Shown here piece by piece: positions 37,795 through 46,064 of a stretch of DNA of 64,000 nt (its first letter is position 1; every line of letters starts with the position of its first letter). The stretch is from the NCBI GenBank assembly GCA_963755155.1, contig CAVWIV010000004.1, positions 310,001-374,000 of the forward strand. The letters are read 5' to 3'. The notes under the pieces are model-generated. The model searched no databases, was not told the origin of the DNA, and saw nothing but the letters and a program-made list of their open reading frames with translations. This DNA is from PALSA-612 sp963755155. Lineage in GTDB: Bacteria; Actinomycetota; Thermoleophilia; Gaiellales; Gaiellaceae. Position numbers and translations under genes: made by a program.

Positions 37795-38370
37795 TTACGC
37801 GGGCGTGGAGTAGCCGCGCATGCCGTCGACGAGCAGCCGGAAGAAGCGTTCGGCGAGCTCGGTCGTGTCGCGGCCCGGCTGGAGCCACGTGTACGCCCAG
37901 TTCGCGGCCGAGAGGAAGAGGAGCCCTGCAGCTGTCTCGTCGAGATCCGAACGCAGCTCGCCCTGCTCGCGGCCCTCTCGGAAGAGGTCGCGGATCCGCT
38001 CCTCGTACCGCCTCCGCTCGGCGACGAAGGCCTCGCGCCGCTCATCGGTGAGGTACCGCCACTCCCGCGTGAAGACGGTCGCTACGTCGAGCTGCTCGGC
38101 GACGACGCCGAGGTGACTCGCGATCGCGAGCCGGATGCGCTCGACGGCGGGCGCGTCCTCTCGCACAGCGTCGAGCGCCGCGTGGAACGCGGCTGCGCCG
38201 CCCGAGGCGATCTCCCAGAGGAGATCCTGCTTCGAGTCGATGTGCGCGTAGAGCGAGCCCTTCTGCACGCCCATGGCCTTCGCGAGGTCGCCGACGGACG
38301 TGCCGTGGTAGCCCTTCTCCGCGAAGAGCCGGGCCGCTTCCCGCGTCAGCTCGGAGCGCCGAGTGGCCAT
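37795..38370 (-). CDS. TetR-family regulator, PaaR-like
   Basis: 191 residues; ATG at 38370. The N-terminal HTH (SVGDLAKAMGVQKGSLYAHIDSK) is canonical TetR, and the C-terminal ligand-binding domain is helical. It is divergent from the phenylacetate operon with only 41 bp between the two starts. That gap holds a palindrome that fits the operator of the Thermus TetR repressor PaaR, which is released by phenylacetyl-CoA. It therefore most likely represses paaABCD and itself, responding to phenylacetyl-CoA (inference from context and site). Confidence 0.83.
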   Translation of the reverse strand: MATRRSELTREAARLFAEKGYHGTSVGDLAKAMGVQKGSLYAHIDSKQDLLWEIASGGAAAFHAALDAVREDAPAVERIRLAIASHLGVVAEQLDVATVFTREWRYLTDERREAFVAERRRYEERIRDLFREGREQGELRSDLDETAAGLLFLSAANWAYTWLQPGRDTTELAERFFRLLVDGMRGYSTPA

Positions 38371-38384
38371 GGTACGCTCGTACC
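38371..38384. promoter_or_regulatory. Palindrome GGTACG-CT-CGTACC next to the PaaR-like operator
   Basis: A perfect 6-bp inverted repeat with a 2-nt centre abuts the TetR start codon and the neighbouring operator. It may be a second binding site or an extension of the regulator's footprint. Called on symmetry and position only. Confidence 0.45.
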
Positions 38385-38398
38385 CTAACGATCGTTCG
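38385..38398. promoter_or_regulatory. PaaR-like operator CTAACGATCGTTCG
   Basis: The core AACGATCGTT is a perfect palindrome, and the 14-mer fits the consensus CNAACGNNCGTTNG that I recall for the Thermus thermophilus TetR repressor PaaR. It lies between the divergent TetR gene and paaA, about 14 bp upstream of the paaA start, so binding there would block both promoters. Confidence 0.72.
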
Positions 38399-38411
38399 GT
38401 TGGGAGGTGTC

Positions 38412-39320
38412 GTGACGACGAAACCAGGCACTGAGCAGGAGTTTCTCGAGCACGTCCAGGCCGGAGGGCTCGTCGAGACCGGCGACTGGATGCCCGACGA
38501 GTACCGCGCCCGGCTCGTGAAGTTCATCGAGATGCACGGCAACTCGGAGTTGATGGGCGTACTGCCGGAGCGCGAGTGGATCCTCCGCGCGCCGACCCTT
38601 CAGCGCAAGCTCGCACTCACGGCGAAGGTGCAGGACGAGGCGGGCCATGCGCAGCTCATCTACCGCGTCGTCGAGGACCTCGGCAAGCCCCGCGAGCAGT
38701 GCCTCACCGACCTCGTCTCGGGCAAGTCGAAGTTCCACAATGTCTTCCACTACCCGACGAAGACCTGGGGCGACGTCGGCGTCATCGCGTGGCTCGTCGA
38801 CGCCGCGGCGATCATCTCCCAGAAGGCGTTGCTCAAGTGCTCGTACGCGCCGTACGCGCGGATCATGAAGAAGATCTGCTGGGAGGAGTCGTTCCACATC
38901 CTCCACGGCCGCGACGTCATCCTCACGATGATGCTCGGCACGGACGAGCAGCGCGAGCTCGTGCAGGAGGCGCTCGACCGCTGGTGGGGGCCGCTCATGC
39001 AGTTCCACGGGAACCCCATCGAGGCCGCGGACGATCCGACCTACCAGTGGCGGATCAAGAGCCAGGCGAACGAGGAGGCCCGGCAGCAGTTCCTCGACGG
39101 CTACGTGCCGCAGATCTGGGAGCTCGGGCTGACCGTGCCCGACCCGAAGCTCGCGAAGCGCGACGACGGCGTGTGGGAGTACACCGAGCCTGACTGGGAC
39201 GAGCTGAAGCACGTCGTCACCGGTCACGGGCCGATGACCGAGGAGCGGCTCGGGTTTCGGAGGACAACGCGGGAGGAGACGGCGTGGGTGCGGAACGTCG
39301 TGCTCGCGGAGGCGGCGTGA
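38412..39320 (+). CDS. paaA: Phenylacetyl-CoA 1,2-epoxidase catalytic subunit A
   Basis: 302 residues from the GTG at 38412, chosen for the GGGAGG ribosome site 4 nt upstream and because an earlier TTG lies at the operator edge. It is a di-iron ferritin-like monooxygenase subunit. The iron ligands are in TAKVQDEAGHAQLIYRVVE (E-x2-H) and ICWEESFHILHGRDV (E-x2-H). Together with PaaC (structural), PaaB and PaaD it epoxidises the ring of phenylacetyl-CoA, the committed step of aerobic phenylacetate degradation. It is the first gene of the plus-strand operon behind the PaaR-like operator. Intact. Confidence 0.95.
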   Translation: MTTKPGTEQEFLEHVQAGGLVETGDWMPDEYRARLVKFIEMHGNSELMGVLPEREWILRAPTLQRKLALTAKVQDEAGHAQLIYRVVEDLGKPREQCLTDLVSGKSKFHNVFHYPTKTWGDVGVIAWLVDAAAIISQKALLKCSYAPYARIMKKICWEESFHILHGRDVILTMMLGTDEQRELVQEALDRWWGPLMQFHGNPIEAADDPTYQWRIKSQANEEARQQFLDGYVPQIWELGLTVPDPKLAKRDDGVWEYTEPDWDELKHVVTGHGPMTEERLGFRRTTREETAWVRNVVLAEAA

Positions 39321-39712
39321 GCGACAGGCCGCCGCAGCTCGATCCCGCTCTCGTCAACGAGTTCGTCTCGAAGGCGCACGCCGACCTCGACGAGGTGAAG
39401 CGGCTGCTTGCGCAGGAGCCGGCGCTCCTCAACGCCGCCTGGGACTGGGGCGGCGGCGACTTCGAGACAGGCCTCGGCGCGGCGGCGCACATGGGCCACC
39501 GCGAGATCGCGCTCTTCCTGCTCGAGAACGGCGCGGCGCTCGATCTATTCGCGGCGGCGATGCTCGGCTACGTCGACGTCGTCCGCGCGATGCTCGCCGA
39601 GCAACCTGGCCTGCGCGATGCGAAGGGCGCGCACGGTATCCCGCTCGTCGTCCACGCCCAGCAGGGCGGCGACCAGGCGAAGGCCGTGCTGGAACTGCTG
39701 GAAGCGGCGTGA
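39317..39712 (+). CDS. Small ankyrin-repeat protein inserted in the paa operon
   Basis: 131 residues from a GTG overlapping the paaA stop (GTGA). It has two to three ankyrin-like helix-turn-helix repeats: HADLDEVKRLLAQEPALLNA, GLGAAAHMGHREIALFLLENG and FAAAMLGYVDVVRAMLAEQP. Ankyrin proteins mediate protein contacts. A standard paa operon has no such gene between paaA and paaB, yet the 4-bp overlaps on both sides show it is translated with them. It may help assembly of the epoxidase or bind a partner (inference). No signal peptide. Confidence 0.82.
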   Translation: MSDRPPQLDPALVNEFVSKAHADLDEVKRLLAQEPALLNAAWDWGGGDFETGLGAAAHMGHREIALFLLENGAALDLFAAAMLGYVDVVRAMLAEQPGLRDAKGAHGIPLVVHAQQGGDQAKAVLELLEAA

Positions 39713-39993
39713 TCTACGAGGTCTTCAGGCAGGAGCGGCAAGGCCAGGCGTTCCAGCACGCAGGCTCGTTCGTCGCGCCCGACCACGCCTTCGCCGAGGC
39801 GTATGCACGCGAGTTCTACGGCCGGCGCGGCGAATCGGAGGCGCTCTGGGTCGTGCCGCGTTCGGAGATCTCCGAGATCGGTGAGTTCGTGGACGAGCTC
39901 GAGCGCAACTACCACCGCGTCGACGGTTACTCCCTCAAGGCAAAGTTGGGCCTGGCACGTGAACGAGCGGGAACTTCTCCTACAGACAGCTGA
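39709..39993 (+). CDS. paaB: Phenylacetyl-CoA epoxidase subunit B
   Basis: 94 residues, GTG at 39709 overlapping the ankyrin stop by 4 bp. YEVFRQERQGQAFQHAGSFV, HAFAEAYAREFYGRRGESEALWVVPR and the C-terminal NYHRVDGYSLKAKLG are typical of PaaB, a small subunit required for epoxidase assembly. Length is normal for the family. It overlaps paaC by 35 bp, since paaC starts at 39959 while this frame runs to 39993. Confidence 0.92.
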   Translation: MIYEVFRQERQGQAFQHAGSFVAPDHAFAEAYAREFYGRRGESEALWVVPRSEISEIGEFVDELERNYHRVDGYSLKAKLGLARERAGTSPTDS

Positions 39994-40585
39994 CGACGAG
40001 CTCGTGCTCGGGTGGCGCGACTCCGAGTGGACGGGAATCGCGCCGTTCCTCGAGGAGGACGTCGCGCTGTCGTCGATCGCCCAGAACGAGATCGGTCACG
40101 CGCGGGCGCTCTATGAGCTGCTCAGTGACGACGCTGACGCGCTCGCCTTCGACCGGGCGCCCGAGGAGTACGGGTGCGCGCAGCTCGTCGAGCTCCGGCT
40201 CGTGCCCGACTGGGCGCGGACGATCGCGCGCCGCGTCCTCTACGAGGCGGCCGACGAGCTGCGGCTGGAGCAGTTGAAGGCCTCGGGCGACGCGGCCGTC
40301 GCCGGCCTCGCGGCGAAGATCGACCGCGAGGAGGTCTACCACCGCCTGCACGCGCAGATGTGGTCCGCGCGCCTTCAGGACGAGCCGCGCTACCGGGAGG
40401 CCGTCGAGGAGCTTTTCCCCTACGCGCTCGGCATTGTCGACGCCGAGCTCCGCCCAATCCTGGCCGAGCGGGTAGGCCTGGCAGAGGTGGACGCGGTGGA
40501 GCGCGACGCGCACATCGACGAGTGGCCGGCTCTCTGGGAGGAGATGACCATGGTGCGGCGCTCCGTGCCGGGTGCGGCATGGTGA
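39959..40585 (+). CDS. paaC: Phenylacetyl-CoA epoxidase structural subunit C
   Basis: 208 residues from the GTG at 39959, which overlaps the 3' end of paaB. LLQTADDELVLGWRDSEWTG and SSIAQNEIGHARALYELLSDD match PaaC, a ferritin-like protein that stabilises PaaA but lacks a full di-iron site. IDREEVYHRLHAQMWSARLQ and EELFPYALGIVD follow. It is slightly shorter than the E. coli protein, which is common in actinobacteria. It overlaps paaD by 7 bp. Intact. Confidence 0.92.
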   Translation: MNERELLLQTADDELVLGWRDSEWTGIAPFLEEDVALSSIAQNEIGHARALYELLSDDADALAFDRAPEEYGCAQLVELRLVPDWARTIARRVLYEAADELRLEQLKASGDAAVAGLAAKIDREEVYHRLHAQMWSARLQDEPRYREAVEELFPYALGIVDAELRPILAERVGLAEVDAVERDAHIDEWPALWEEMTMVRRSVPGAAW

Positions 40586-41064
40586 CCGAGGCCCAGGTCT
40601 GGGAGGCACTCGCCGAGGTGGCCGACCCGGAGATCCCCGTCGTCTCGCTCGTCGATCTCGGCGTCGTACGCGACGTCCGCGTCGAGGACGGCCGGGTCCA
40701 CGTCGCGTTCACGCCGACGTTCCTCGGCTGCCCGGCGCTCGAGGTGATGCGCGACGAGCTCGCAGCGAAGGTCGCAGAGCTCGGCGCCGAGCCGGAGGTC
40801 GAGGTGATCCAGGACGACTCCTGGTCGACCGACCGCATCACCCCGGCAGGCCGCGAGAAGCTCCGTGCGGCCGGCTTTGCACCGCCCGCTCCGCGCGCCG
40901 CCGGTGAGACGACGCTCGTGCAGCTCCAGACGGCGACGTTCCGCTGCCCGTACTGCAGCTCGGCCGACACGAAGCTCGAGAACATCTTCGGGCCGACGCC
41001 CTGTCGCTCGATCCGCTACTGCAACGCCTGCCGTCAGCCGTTCGAGCAGTTCAAGACGATCTAG
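40579..41064 (+). CDS. paaD: PaaD-like maturation/assembly protein
   Basis: 161 residues from the ATG at 40579. The N-terminal domain (VADPEIPVVSLVDLGVVRDVRV) is the MIP18/FeS-assembly (DUF59) fold. The C-terminal part carries a zinc-binding cluster FRCPYCSSADTKLENIFG...CRSIRYCNACRQPFEQFK, as in PaaD. PaaD supports iron-sulfur maturation of the PaaE reductase and epoxidase activity. paaE is not present in the window, so the reductase must lie elsewhere or be replaced. Last gene of the visible paa operon. Confidence 0.92.
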   Translation: MVTEAQVWEALAEVADPEIPVVSLVDLGVVRDVRVEDGRVHVAFTPTFLGCPALEVMRDELAAKVAELGAEPEVEVIQDDSWSTDRITPAGREKLRAAGFAPPAPRAAGETTLVQLQTATFRCPYCSSADTKLENIFGPTPCRSIRYCNACRQPFEQFKTI

Positions 41065-41522
41065 TGCCGAAGCTCCTACTGGGAGGCCTTGTCCTCGCGC
41101 TCGCCCTCGCAGGCTGCGGCAGCTCGTCGCCGGACGAGGAGACGCTGACGGAGGCCGAATGGCGGCGGCAGGCGAACGCGGTCTGCCGGGACATCGGGCC
41201 TCGCGTGCGGGCAGTCCTCCAGCCAGAGACGCTGGACGCCATCCTTCCCTTCACGTCCAAGGTGATCCCGCTGTGGAAGGACGAAGAGGAGAGGATCCGC
41301 GCACTCGCGCGGCCACCCGAGCTGGAGGCGCGTGCGGAGGCGCTGGCCGACGCGCTGGCCCAGCTCAACGTCTCGCTGCTCGAGATCCACGTCGCGACTC
41401 AGCGCTCGGACAGCGCGCGACGGGTCGACGGAATCCAACGAGGCGTCACTGCGGCGCGCGCGATCAAGCAGCTATCGCGCGAGCTCCGCCTGCCCGCCTG
41501 CGGCGCGCAGCGCATTCCGTAG
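41064..41522 (+). CDS. Predicted lipoprotein, helical
   Basis: 152 residues from a GTG that shares its G with the paaD stop (TAGTG). Signal peptide LLLGGLVLALALAGCGSSS with lipobox Cys 18, so it is a membrane-anchored extracellular lipoprotein. The rest is helical, with Cys pairs at QANAVCRDIG and RLPACGAQ that could bond. I recognise no family. It is translationally coupled to the paa genes but may simply be downstream by chance. Confidence 0.72.
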   Translation: MPKLLLGGLVLALALAGCGSSSPDEETLTEAEWRRQANAVCRDIGPRVRAVLQPETLDAILPFTSKVIPLWKDEEERIRALARPPELEARAEALADALAQLNVSLLEIHVATQRSDSARRVDGIQRGVTAARAIKQLSRELRLPACGAQRIP

Positions 41523-41524
41523 GA

Positions 41525-42454
41525 CTAGAGCTCGAGGCCGACGCCACGCTCGCGCGCGAGCGCGAGGAGGGCCGTTCCGGCGGCCACGTCCCACGCCGCG
41601 ATGCCGTTCGACTTGAAGACGACGATGTCGTCGTCCGACTGCCGTCCCGGCACGTCGCCGGCGACGACCTCGGCCAGCTCGTGCACCTCGAGCCAGTCGA
41701 GGACTCCTTGCGCGACGGGCTCGATGAGATCGCCGGACTCGAGCTTTGCATTGTCGCGGGAGTCGCAGCACACGAAGCCGGCGCGCTCGAGCACGGCGTT
41801 GTCGAGCTCCCGGCTCCGCGCGACGTTCGCGCCGGCGGCGCACACGAGCGTGCCGGGGCGCAGCCACTCACCGCGCAGCACAGGGTCCTTCGACGTCGTG
41901 ATCGTCACGACGACGTCCTGCGCGGCCGCTTCGGAGTGGCTCTCCGCGGCGTCCGCGCCGACCGCGTTGGCGAATGCCTCGCGACGACCCGGGTCGCGGC
42001 AGTAGACGACCGTCGTCGCGATGTCCGGCAGCGCCGCGCGGATCGCGGCCACTTGCGTCTCGGCCTGGCGCCCGCAACCGATGACGCCGAGACTCTCGGC
42101 GCCCGCCTTCGCAAGATGCTTCGCGGCCACGCCGCTCGCGGCGCCCGTGCGCAACCGCCCGAGCCGATCGGCCTCGATCACGGCGAGCACGTCGTGCCGC
42201 TCCGCATGGAACAGCGTGAGGACGAACTTCGCTCCTTCGGGGCCCGCGGCGTACGTCTTCACACCCGCCACGCCCAGCCCGAGGTCTACGGCGGCCATCA
42301 CGGCCAGCTGCCCACCCTCGAGCCGCAGCCGGTCGCGCGGGCGGTTCTCGATCTCCCCCGCCGCCTGCCGCCGGAACGACCCCTCGACCGCCTCTAGCGC
42401 GTCGCCGATCTCGAAGACCGCCTCGACGTCCTCCTCGGTCAGATACAGCGGCAT
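41525..42454 (-). CDS. Ornithine cyclodeaminase/mu-crystallin family NAD(P)-dependent enzyme
   Basis: 309 residues, intact. The N-terminal segment PLYLTEEDVEAVFEIGDALEAVE and the substrate strand around YAAGPEGAKFVL are typical. The Rossmann motif is SLGVIGCGRQAETQVAAIRA (GxGxxA/G-type). The family includes ornithine cyclodeaminase, alanine dehydrogenase and ketimine reductase-like enzymes, which share the fold but differ in substrate. The neighbours give no clear clue, so the substrate is unassigned. It ends close to the lipoprotein stop, tail-to-tail. Confidence 0.88.
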   Translation of the reverse strand: MPLYLTEEDVEAVFEIGDALEAVEGSFRRQAAGEIENRPRDRLRLEGGQLAVMAAVDLGLGVAGVKTYAAGPEGAKFVLTLFHAERHDVLAVIEADRLGRLRTGAASGVAAKHLAKAGAESLGVIGCGRQAETQVAAIRAALPDIATTVVYCRDPGRREAFANAVGADAAESHSEAAAQDVVVTITTSKDPVLRGEWLRPGTLVCAAGANVARSRELDNAVLERAGFVCCDSRDNAKLESGDLIEPVAQGVLDWLEVHELAEVVAGDVPGRQSDDDIVVFKSNGIAAWDVAAGTALLALARERGVGLEL

Positions 42455-42477
42455 GAGGGAAGCCTATTGCGGGAGGC

Positions 42478-42501
42478 GGGAGGGGCCTCGCGGCCCCTCC
42501 C
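42478..42501. terminator. 10-bp GC-rich hairpin, terminator-like
   Basis: GGGAGGGGCC, loop TCGC, then GGCCCCTCCC; a perfect stem. It lies just upstream of the minus-strand ornithine-cyclodeaminase-like gene and upstream of the plus-strand Crp gene. There is no T-tract, so intrinsic termination is not certain, but it separates the two transcription units. Confidence 0.55.
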
Positions 42502-42747
42502 GTGTGGCTAGTGGTACAGCGCGCGGATCGCGGTCACGCCGCGCTGCGCATCGAGACGAGCCCGCACCGCCAGACCGCCCACGTTCTCCCCAGCGCGCAC
42601 GAGCCGCTCCTCGTGTCGCAGTCCGGGCGTTCTCGTGGTGTGTCGAGCGGTGCGTGCTCATCACGGAGGACGCTAGTTGGACGCCGATTGCGTGTCGTTC
42701 GCGCGGCCGACGTTGCGAATGTCGCGTCGGTGACAGAGACTGTCCGT

Positions 42748-43402
42748 ATGGAGTGGACGCTGCTCGAAGGTCTGCCTCCGGAGGACGTTCGCCGTGTCCT
42801 CGCCATCGCGCGTCGCAGGACGTTTCGCAAGGGCGAGGTCGTCTTCCACCGCGACGACCTCGCTGAGTCGCTTCACCTCATCGTCAAGGGACGCTTCGCG
42901 GCCCGCATCACGACGCCGCTCGGCGAGACGGCGATGCTCGACGTGCTCGGGCCGGGCGAGGCGTTCGGCGAGCTGGCGCTGCTCTCGCCCGGCGCGCGAC
43001 GCTCGGCGACTGTGGAGTCGCTCGACGAGGGGGAGACGCTCTCCGTCTACAGGGACGACTTCGCGCTTGCTGCAGTCCGAGCACCCGGGCGTGAAGGACG
43101 TGCTGCTCCGCTTGCTCGCCGAGCAGCTCACGCGCGCGAGCGACCGCATCGTCGAAGCTCACTACACCGACGCGGACACGCGCGTCCGCCGGCGCCTCCG
43201 CGACCTCGCCGTCCGCCAGCTAGGAGGAGGCGCAGGCCCGGTAGACGTCTCGATGACGCAGGAGCATCTCGCCGAGATGGCGGGCACGTCACGGGCCACC
43301 GTGAATCGTGTCCTGCGCGAGGAAAAGCGCCGCGGCACGGTGGCGCTCAGCCGAGGGTGCACGACCGTGCTCGATCTCGACGAGCTGTCCCGTCGCTGCT
43401 AG
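42748..43402 (+). CDS. Crp/Fnr-family regulator (one frameshift)
   Basis: ATG at 42748 (MEWTLLEGLPPEDVRRVL). The cyclic-nucleotide-binding domain has GEVVFHRDDLAESLHLIVKG and then GEAFGELALLSPGARRSATV. That last piece contains the Glu and the Arg-Ser that contact cAMP phosphate in CRP, so nucleotide binding is plausible. A frameshift near 43065 precedes the HTH domain: DVSMTQEHLAEMAGTSRATVNRVLREEKRRG. About 217 residues. The stop TAG shares a base with the GTG of the downstream hydrolase-cyclase, so the two are coupled. Confidence 0.85.
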
Positions 43403-44701
43403 TGCGTCAGATTCCGGATATTCGTTATGCGCGAAGCGGCGACGTCGCGATCGCGTACCAGGTCGTCGGCGACGGACCGGTCGACCTCGTGTTCGTGCCG
43501 TTCTTCGGCAACGTCCGGTGGGCGTGGGAGAACCCGCGTTTGGTGCGCTTTCACGAGCGGCTCGCGTCGTTTTCCAGGCTCATCCTCTTCGACAAGCGCG
43601 GCACCGGCCTCTCCGACAGACCGCGCACGCTGACGCTCGAGACGCAGATGGATGACATCCGCGCAGTGCTGGACGCGGTCGGCTCGGAGCGCGCGGCGCT
43701 CTTCGGTGCGGTTCAGGGGAGTCAGCTCTGTGCGCTCTTCGCCGCTACGTACCCCGAGCGCACACGGGAGCTCATCCTCTACCACCCGGTTGCCAACTTC
43801 GCGGAAGCTCCTCCGGTCGCCCCTCCGTTCTCGCCCGAAGAGGCACGCGAGCGCTGGGGAACGCGTGAGCTCGCGGCAGAGGTCGCCCCGGCGATCTTCG
43901 GATCGTTCGCGCACGAGAAGGAAATGGTGGACTGGCTCGCGGACTACCAGCGCCTCGCGGCGAGCCCCAGTGCCGCGGCGGAGTTCTACCGCATGCTGTT
44001 CGACACCGACATCTCGGACGTGCTCCCCTCGATCCGCGTACCGACGCTCGTGCTGTACCGCTCCGGCAGACGGGAGGCGGCCGGCCAGGTCGCGGAGCTG
44101 ATCCCGGGCGCGAAGGCCGTTCAGCTACCCGGCGAGGACACCACGCCTTGGGCCGACGACGAGGCTCCCCGCGCAGTCGAGAGCTTCCTGAGCGGTCGGG
44201 ACACGATGCCCGTTCCCGACAGCATCCTCACCACCGTCCTCTTCACGGACATCGTCGGTTCGACCGAACGCGCCGCTGCGCTCGGCGACAGCGCATGGCG
44301 CGACCTGCTCGCACGCCATCACGCGGCCGTGCGCCGAGAGCTCGCGCGGTTCCGCGGCGAGGAGCTCGATACCGCCGGAGACGGGTTCTTCGCGAGTTTC
44401 GACGGGCCAGCGCGCGGCATTGGCTGCGCCCAGGCGATCGTCTCGGCCGTTCGGGAGCTGGAGCTCGACGTCCGCGCAGGGCTGCACACCGGCGAGTGCG
44501 AGCTACACGACGCGAAGCTCTCGGGGATCGCCGTCAGCATCGGGGCGCGAGTGGCCGGCGAGGCGGAGCCGGGGACCGTCGTCGTCTCCAGCACGGTGAA
44601 GGACCTCGTCGCGGGATCCGGCATCGAGTTCGCCGACCTCGGCCTCCGCGATCTCGAAGGGCGTCCCGGGCGAGTGGAGGCTGTACGCCGTCCGCGACTG
44701 A
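43402..44701 (+). CDS. Alpha/beta-hydrolase fused to class III nucleotidyl cyclase (3' frameshift)
   Basis: GTG at 43402. The hydrolase domain (residues 1-270: VAIAYQVVGDGPVDLVFVP, FDKRGTGLSDRP) has FGAVQGSQLCALFAA where FGxSxGG with the nucleophile Ser is expected, so the Ser is missing. The cyclase domain begins near 275 with TVLFTDIVGSTERAAALGD and DTAGDGFFASF, keeping both metal-binding Asp. However, the adenine-specifying Lys is replaced by Asp, and the transition-state Asn region reads VSIGARV. Activity and nucleotide are therefore uncertain. One extra base near 44672 hides the natural end GEWRLYAVRD (stop at 44701). The upstream Crp/Fnr regulator could sense its product (inference). 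Confidence 0.85.
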
Positions 44702-44709
44702 CTGGATGC

Positions 44710-45927
44710 TCAGGATGTGACGAACAGCGGCAGCTGTCCGCGAACCGTCCGCACGGAGCCGTCGGCGAGGTCGATGACCCTCACGGTCTGCGGATACGAC
44801 TCGCGGCCGACGACGTACGCGTAGCCCCCGGTCGCCTGAAGCCAGCCGACCGGCTGCCCGTCCAGCACATGCCAGAGCTTCTCGCCATTGGGCGTGTACG
44901 CAGCTACGCCCATCCCGGTCCAGATGCCGTCTCCCTCGCTGGCGTCGCCGGCGACTAGCAGCCTGCCGCCGGCCGCGAGCGTCAAGCTCGCGCGCTCCTC
45001 GAGCCCTCGCATCGTTCCCGCCTGCGAGTCCACGAGCTCCAGGCCGGACGGCTCCCTCCGCGAACGGGCGTACTCGGAGCCGGCGACTGCGAGGTTCCCA
45101 CCGCCGAGAGACACGACCTGGCGGTGCCAGCCGTTGACGATCTTCGTGCGCGCCGCAAGGGATCTGGGCGCCGCGAGCTCTCGATACGTGACAGCCAGCG
45201 TCGCGAGATCGACGTCGGCGACGAGCGCCGCCTTGCCCACGACGTAGGCATGCCGAAGGCTTGCGTCCACGGCGAGGCCGGGTGATGCGACCCGGTGCGC
45301 CGGCCCTTCCTCGGAGCCTTCCGTCAGCCCGCCGGCTGGGATCCGGTCGAGCAGGACCGTGCGCACGATGCCGTCGCGATCCGCGACGAGCAACGTCGCT
45401 GCGCCGATGCCCTCCGCAGGGCGACCGAGGAACACGACCGCGTCACCGGCGGCTTGCCAGGACGAGAAGCCAGCCAACGGCACCCGCCGGACCGCCTTGC
45501 GCGCCACCGGATCGGCGACGAGGAGCGATTGGCTGCCCGCTCGATCGTTCCACTCGAGCGCCAGCACGCGGTTGGCCGTCGGCCACGAGATCGGATGGAC
45601 GCTCCACCCCGGGCGCGGTGCAGCCCAGCCGATGGGTTTCATCCGCTTGACGTCGACGATTGCGAGGCCTATGCCGCGGCTGCCCGCGGCGGCTCGCGCC
45701 CCGCTCGGAGACCTGACCACGGCGAACGCGCCGGGGAGCTTCACGACGCCGCGCTTCAGCTGCTTCAGCGTCTGAGGATTGAGCCAGACGAGCTTGGGCT
45801 GATTGATCTCACCGCCGACGACGGCCAGTGCGGACGTCGTGTGAGCGACAGCCGGCTCCTTGGCGGCGGCGCCCGAGACTGCCACCGCGACGGCGAGGCC
45901 GGCGAGCAGGAACGCGAAGCTCTTCAT
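44710..45927 (-). CDS. Secreted beta-propeller-like hypothetical protein
   Basis: 405 residues with a signal peptide (AFLLAGLAVAVAVSGAAA). The sequence shows repeated blade-like segments (ALAVVGGEINQPKLVWLNP, GLAIVDVKRMKPIGW, HAYVVGKAALVADVDLATL and YAYVVGRESYPQTVRVIDL), suggesting a six- or seven-bladed propeller. No catalytic motif is seen. It is a single uninterrupted gene facing the hydrolase-cyclase tail-to-tail (8 bp apart). Function unknown; extracellular or periplasm-like location. Confidence 0.72.
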   Translation of the reverse strand: MKSFAFLLAGLAVAVAVSGAAAKEPAVAHTTSALAVVGGEINQPKLVWLNPQTLKQLKRGVVKLPGAFAVVRSPSGARAAAGSRGIGLAIVDVKRMKPIGWAAPRPGWSVHPISWPTANRVLALEWNDRAGSQSLLVADPVARKAVRRVPLAGFSSWQAAGDAVVFLGRPAEGIGAATLLVADRDGIVRTVLLDRIPAGGLTEGSEEGPAHRVASPGLAVDASLRHAYVVGKAALVADVDLATLAVTYRELAAPRSLAARTKIVNGWHRQVVSLGGGNLAVAGSEYARSRREPSGLELVDSQAGTMRGLEERASLTLAAGGRLLVAGDASEGDGIWTGMGVAAYTPNGEKLWHVLDGQPVGWLQATGGYAYVVGRESYPQTVRVIDLADGSVRTVRGQLPLFVTS

Positions 45928-45991
45928 GACGTCTCTACACCGTAGACGGCGTCGACGTTCCGCGTGCCCGGGCTACACTGACCCTTCCCTC

Positions 45992-46064
45992 GCGCCCGTA
46001 GCTCAGGGGATAGAGCGCTGCCCTGCGGAGGCAGAGGTCGCACGTTCGAATCGTGCCGGGCGCA
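45992..46064 (+). tRNA. tRNA-Arg (anticodon GCG)
   Basis: 73 nt cloverleaf. The acceptor stem GCGCCCG pairs with CGGGCGC (46057-46063), the D arm is GCTCAGGGGATAGAGC, and the anticodon stem is CTGCC/GGCAG with loop CTGCGGA. The T arm is GCACG, TTCGAAT loop, CGTGC. The discriminator base is A at 46064. The 3' CCA is not encoded. The GCG anticodon reads CGC (and CGU via G34). Confidence 0.95.

Noticed and set aside
42508..42664. Short minus-strand frame ending RLDAQRGVTAIRALYH, upstream of the ornithine-cyclodeaminase-like gene
   Set aside because: The end looks protein-like, but no start codon lies in the same frame before a stop; a start at 42661 would need a frameshift. Too little evidence for a gene.
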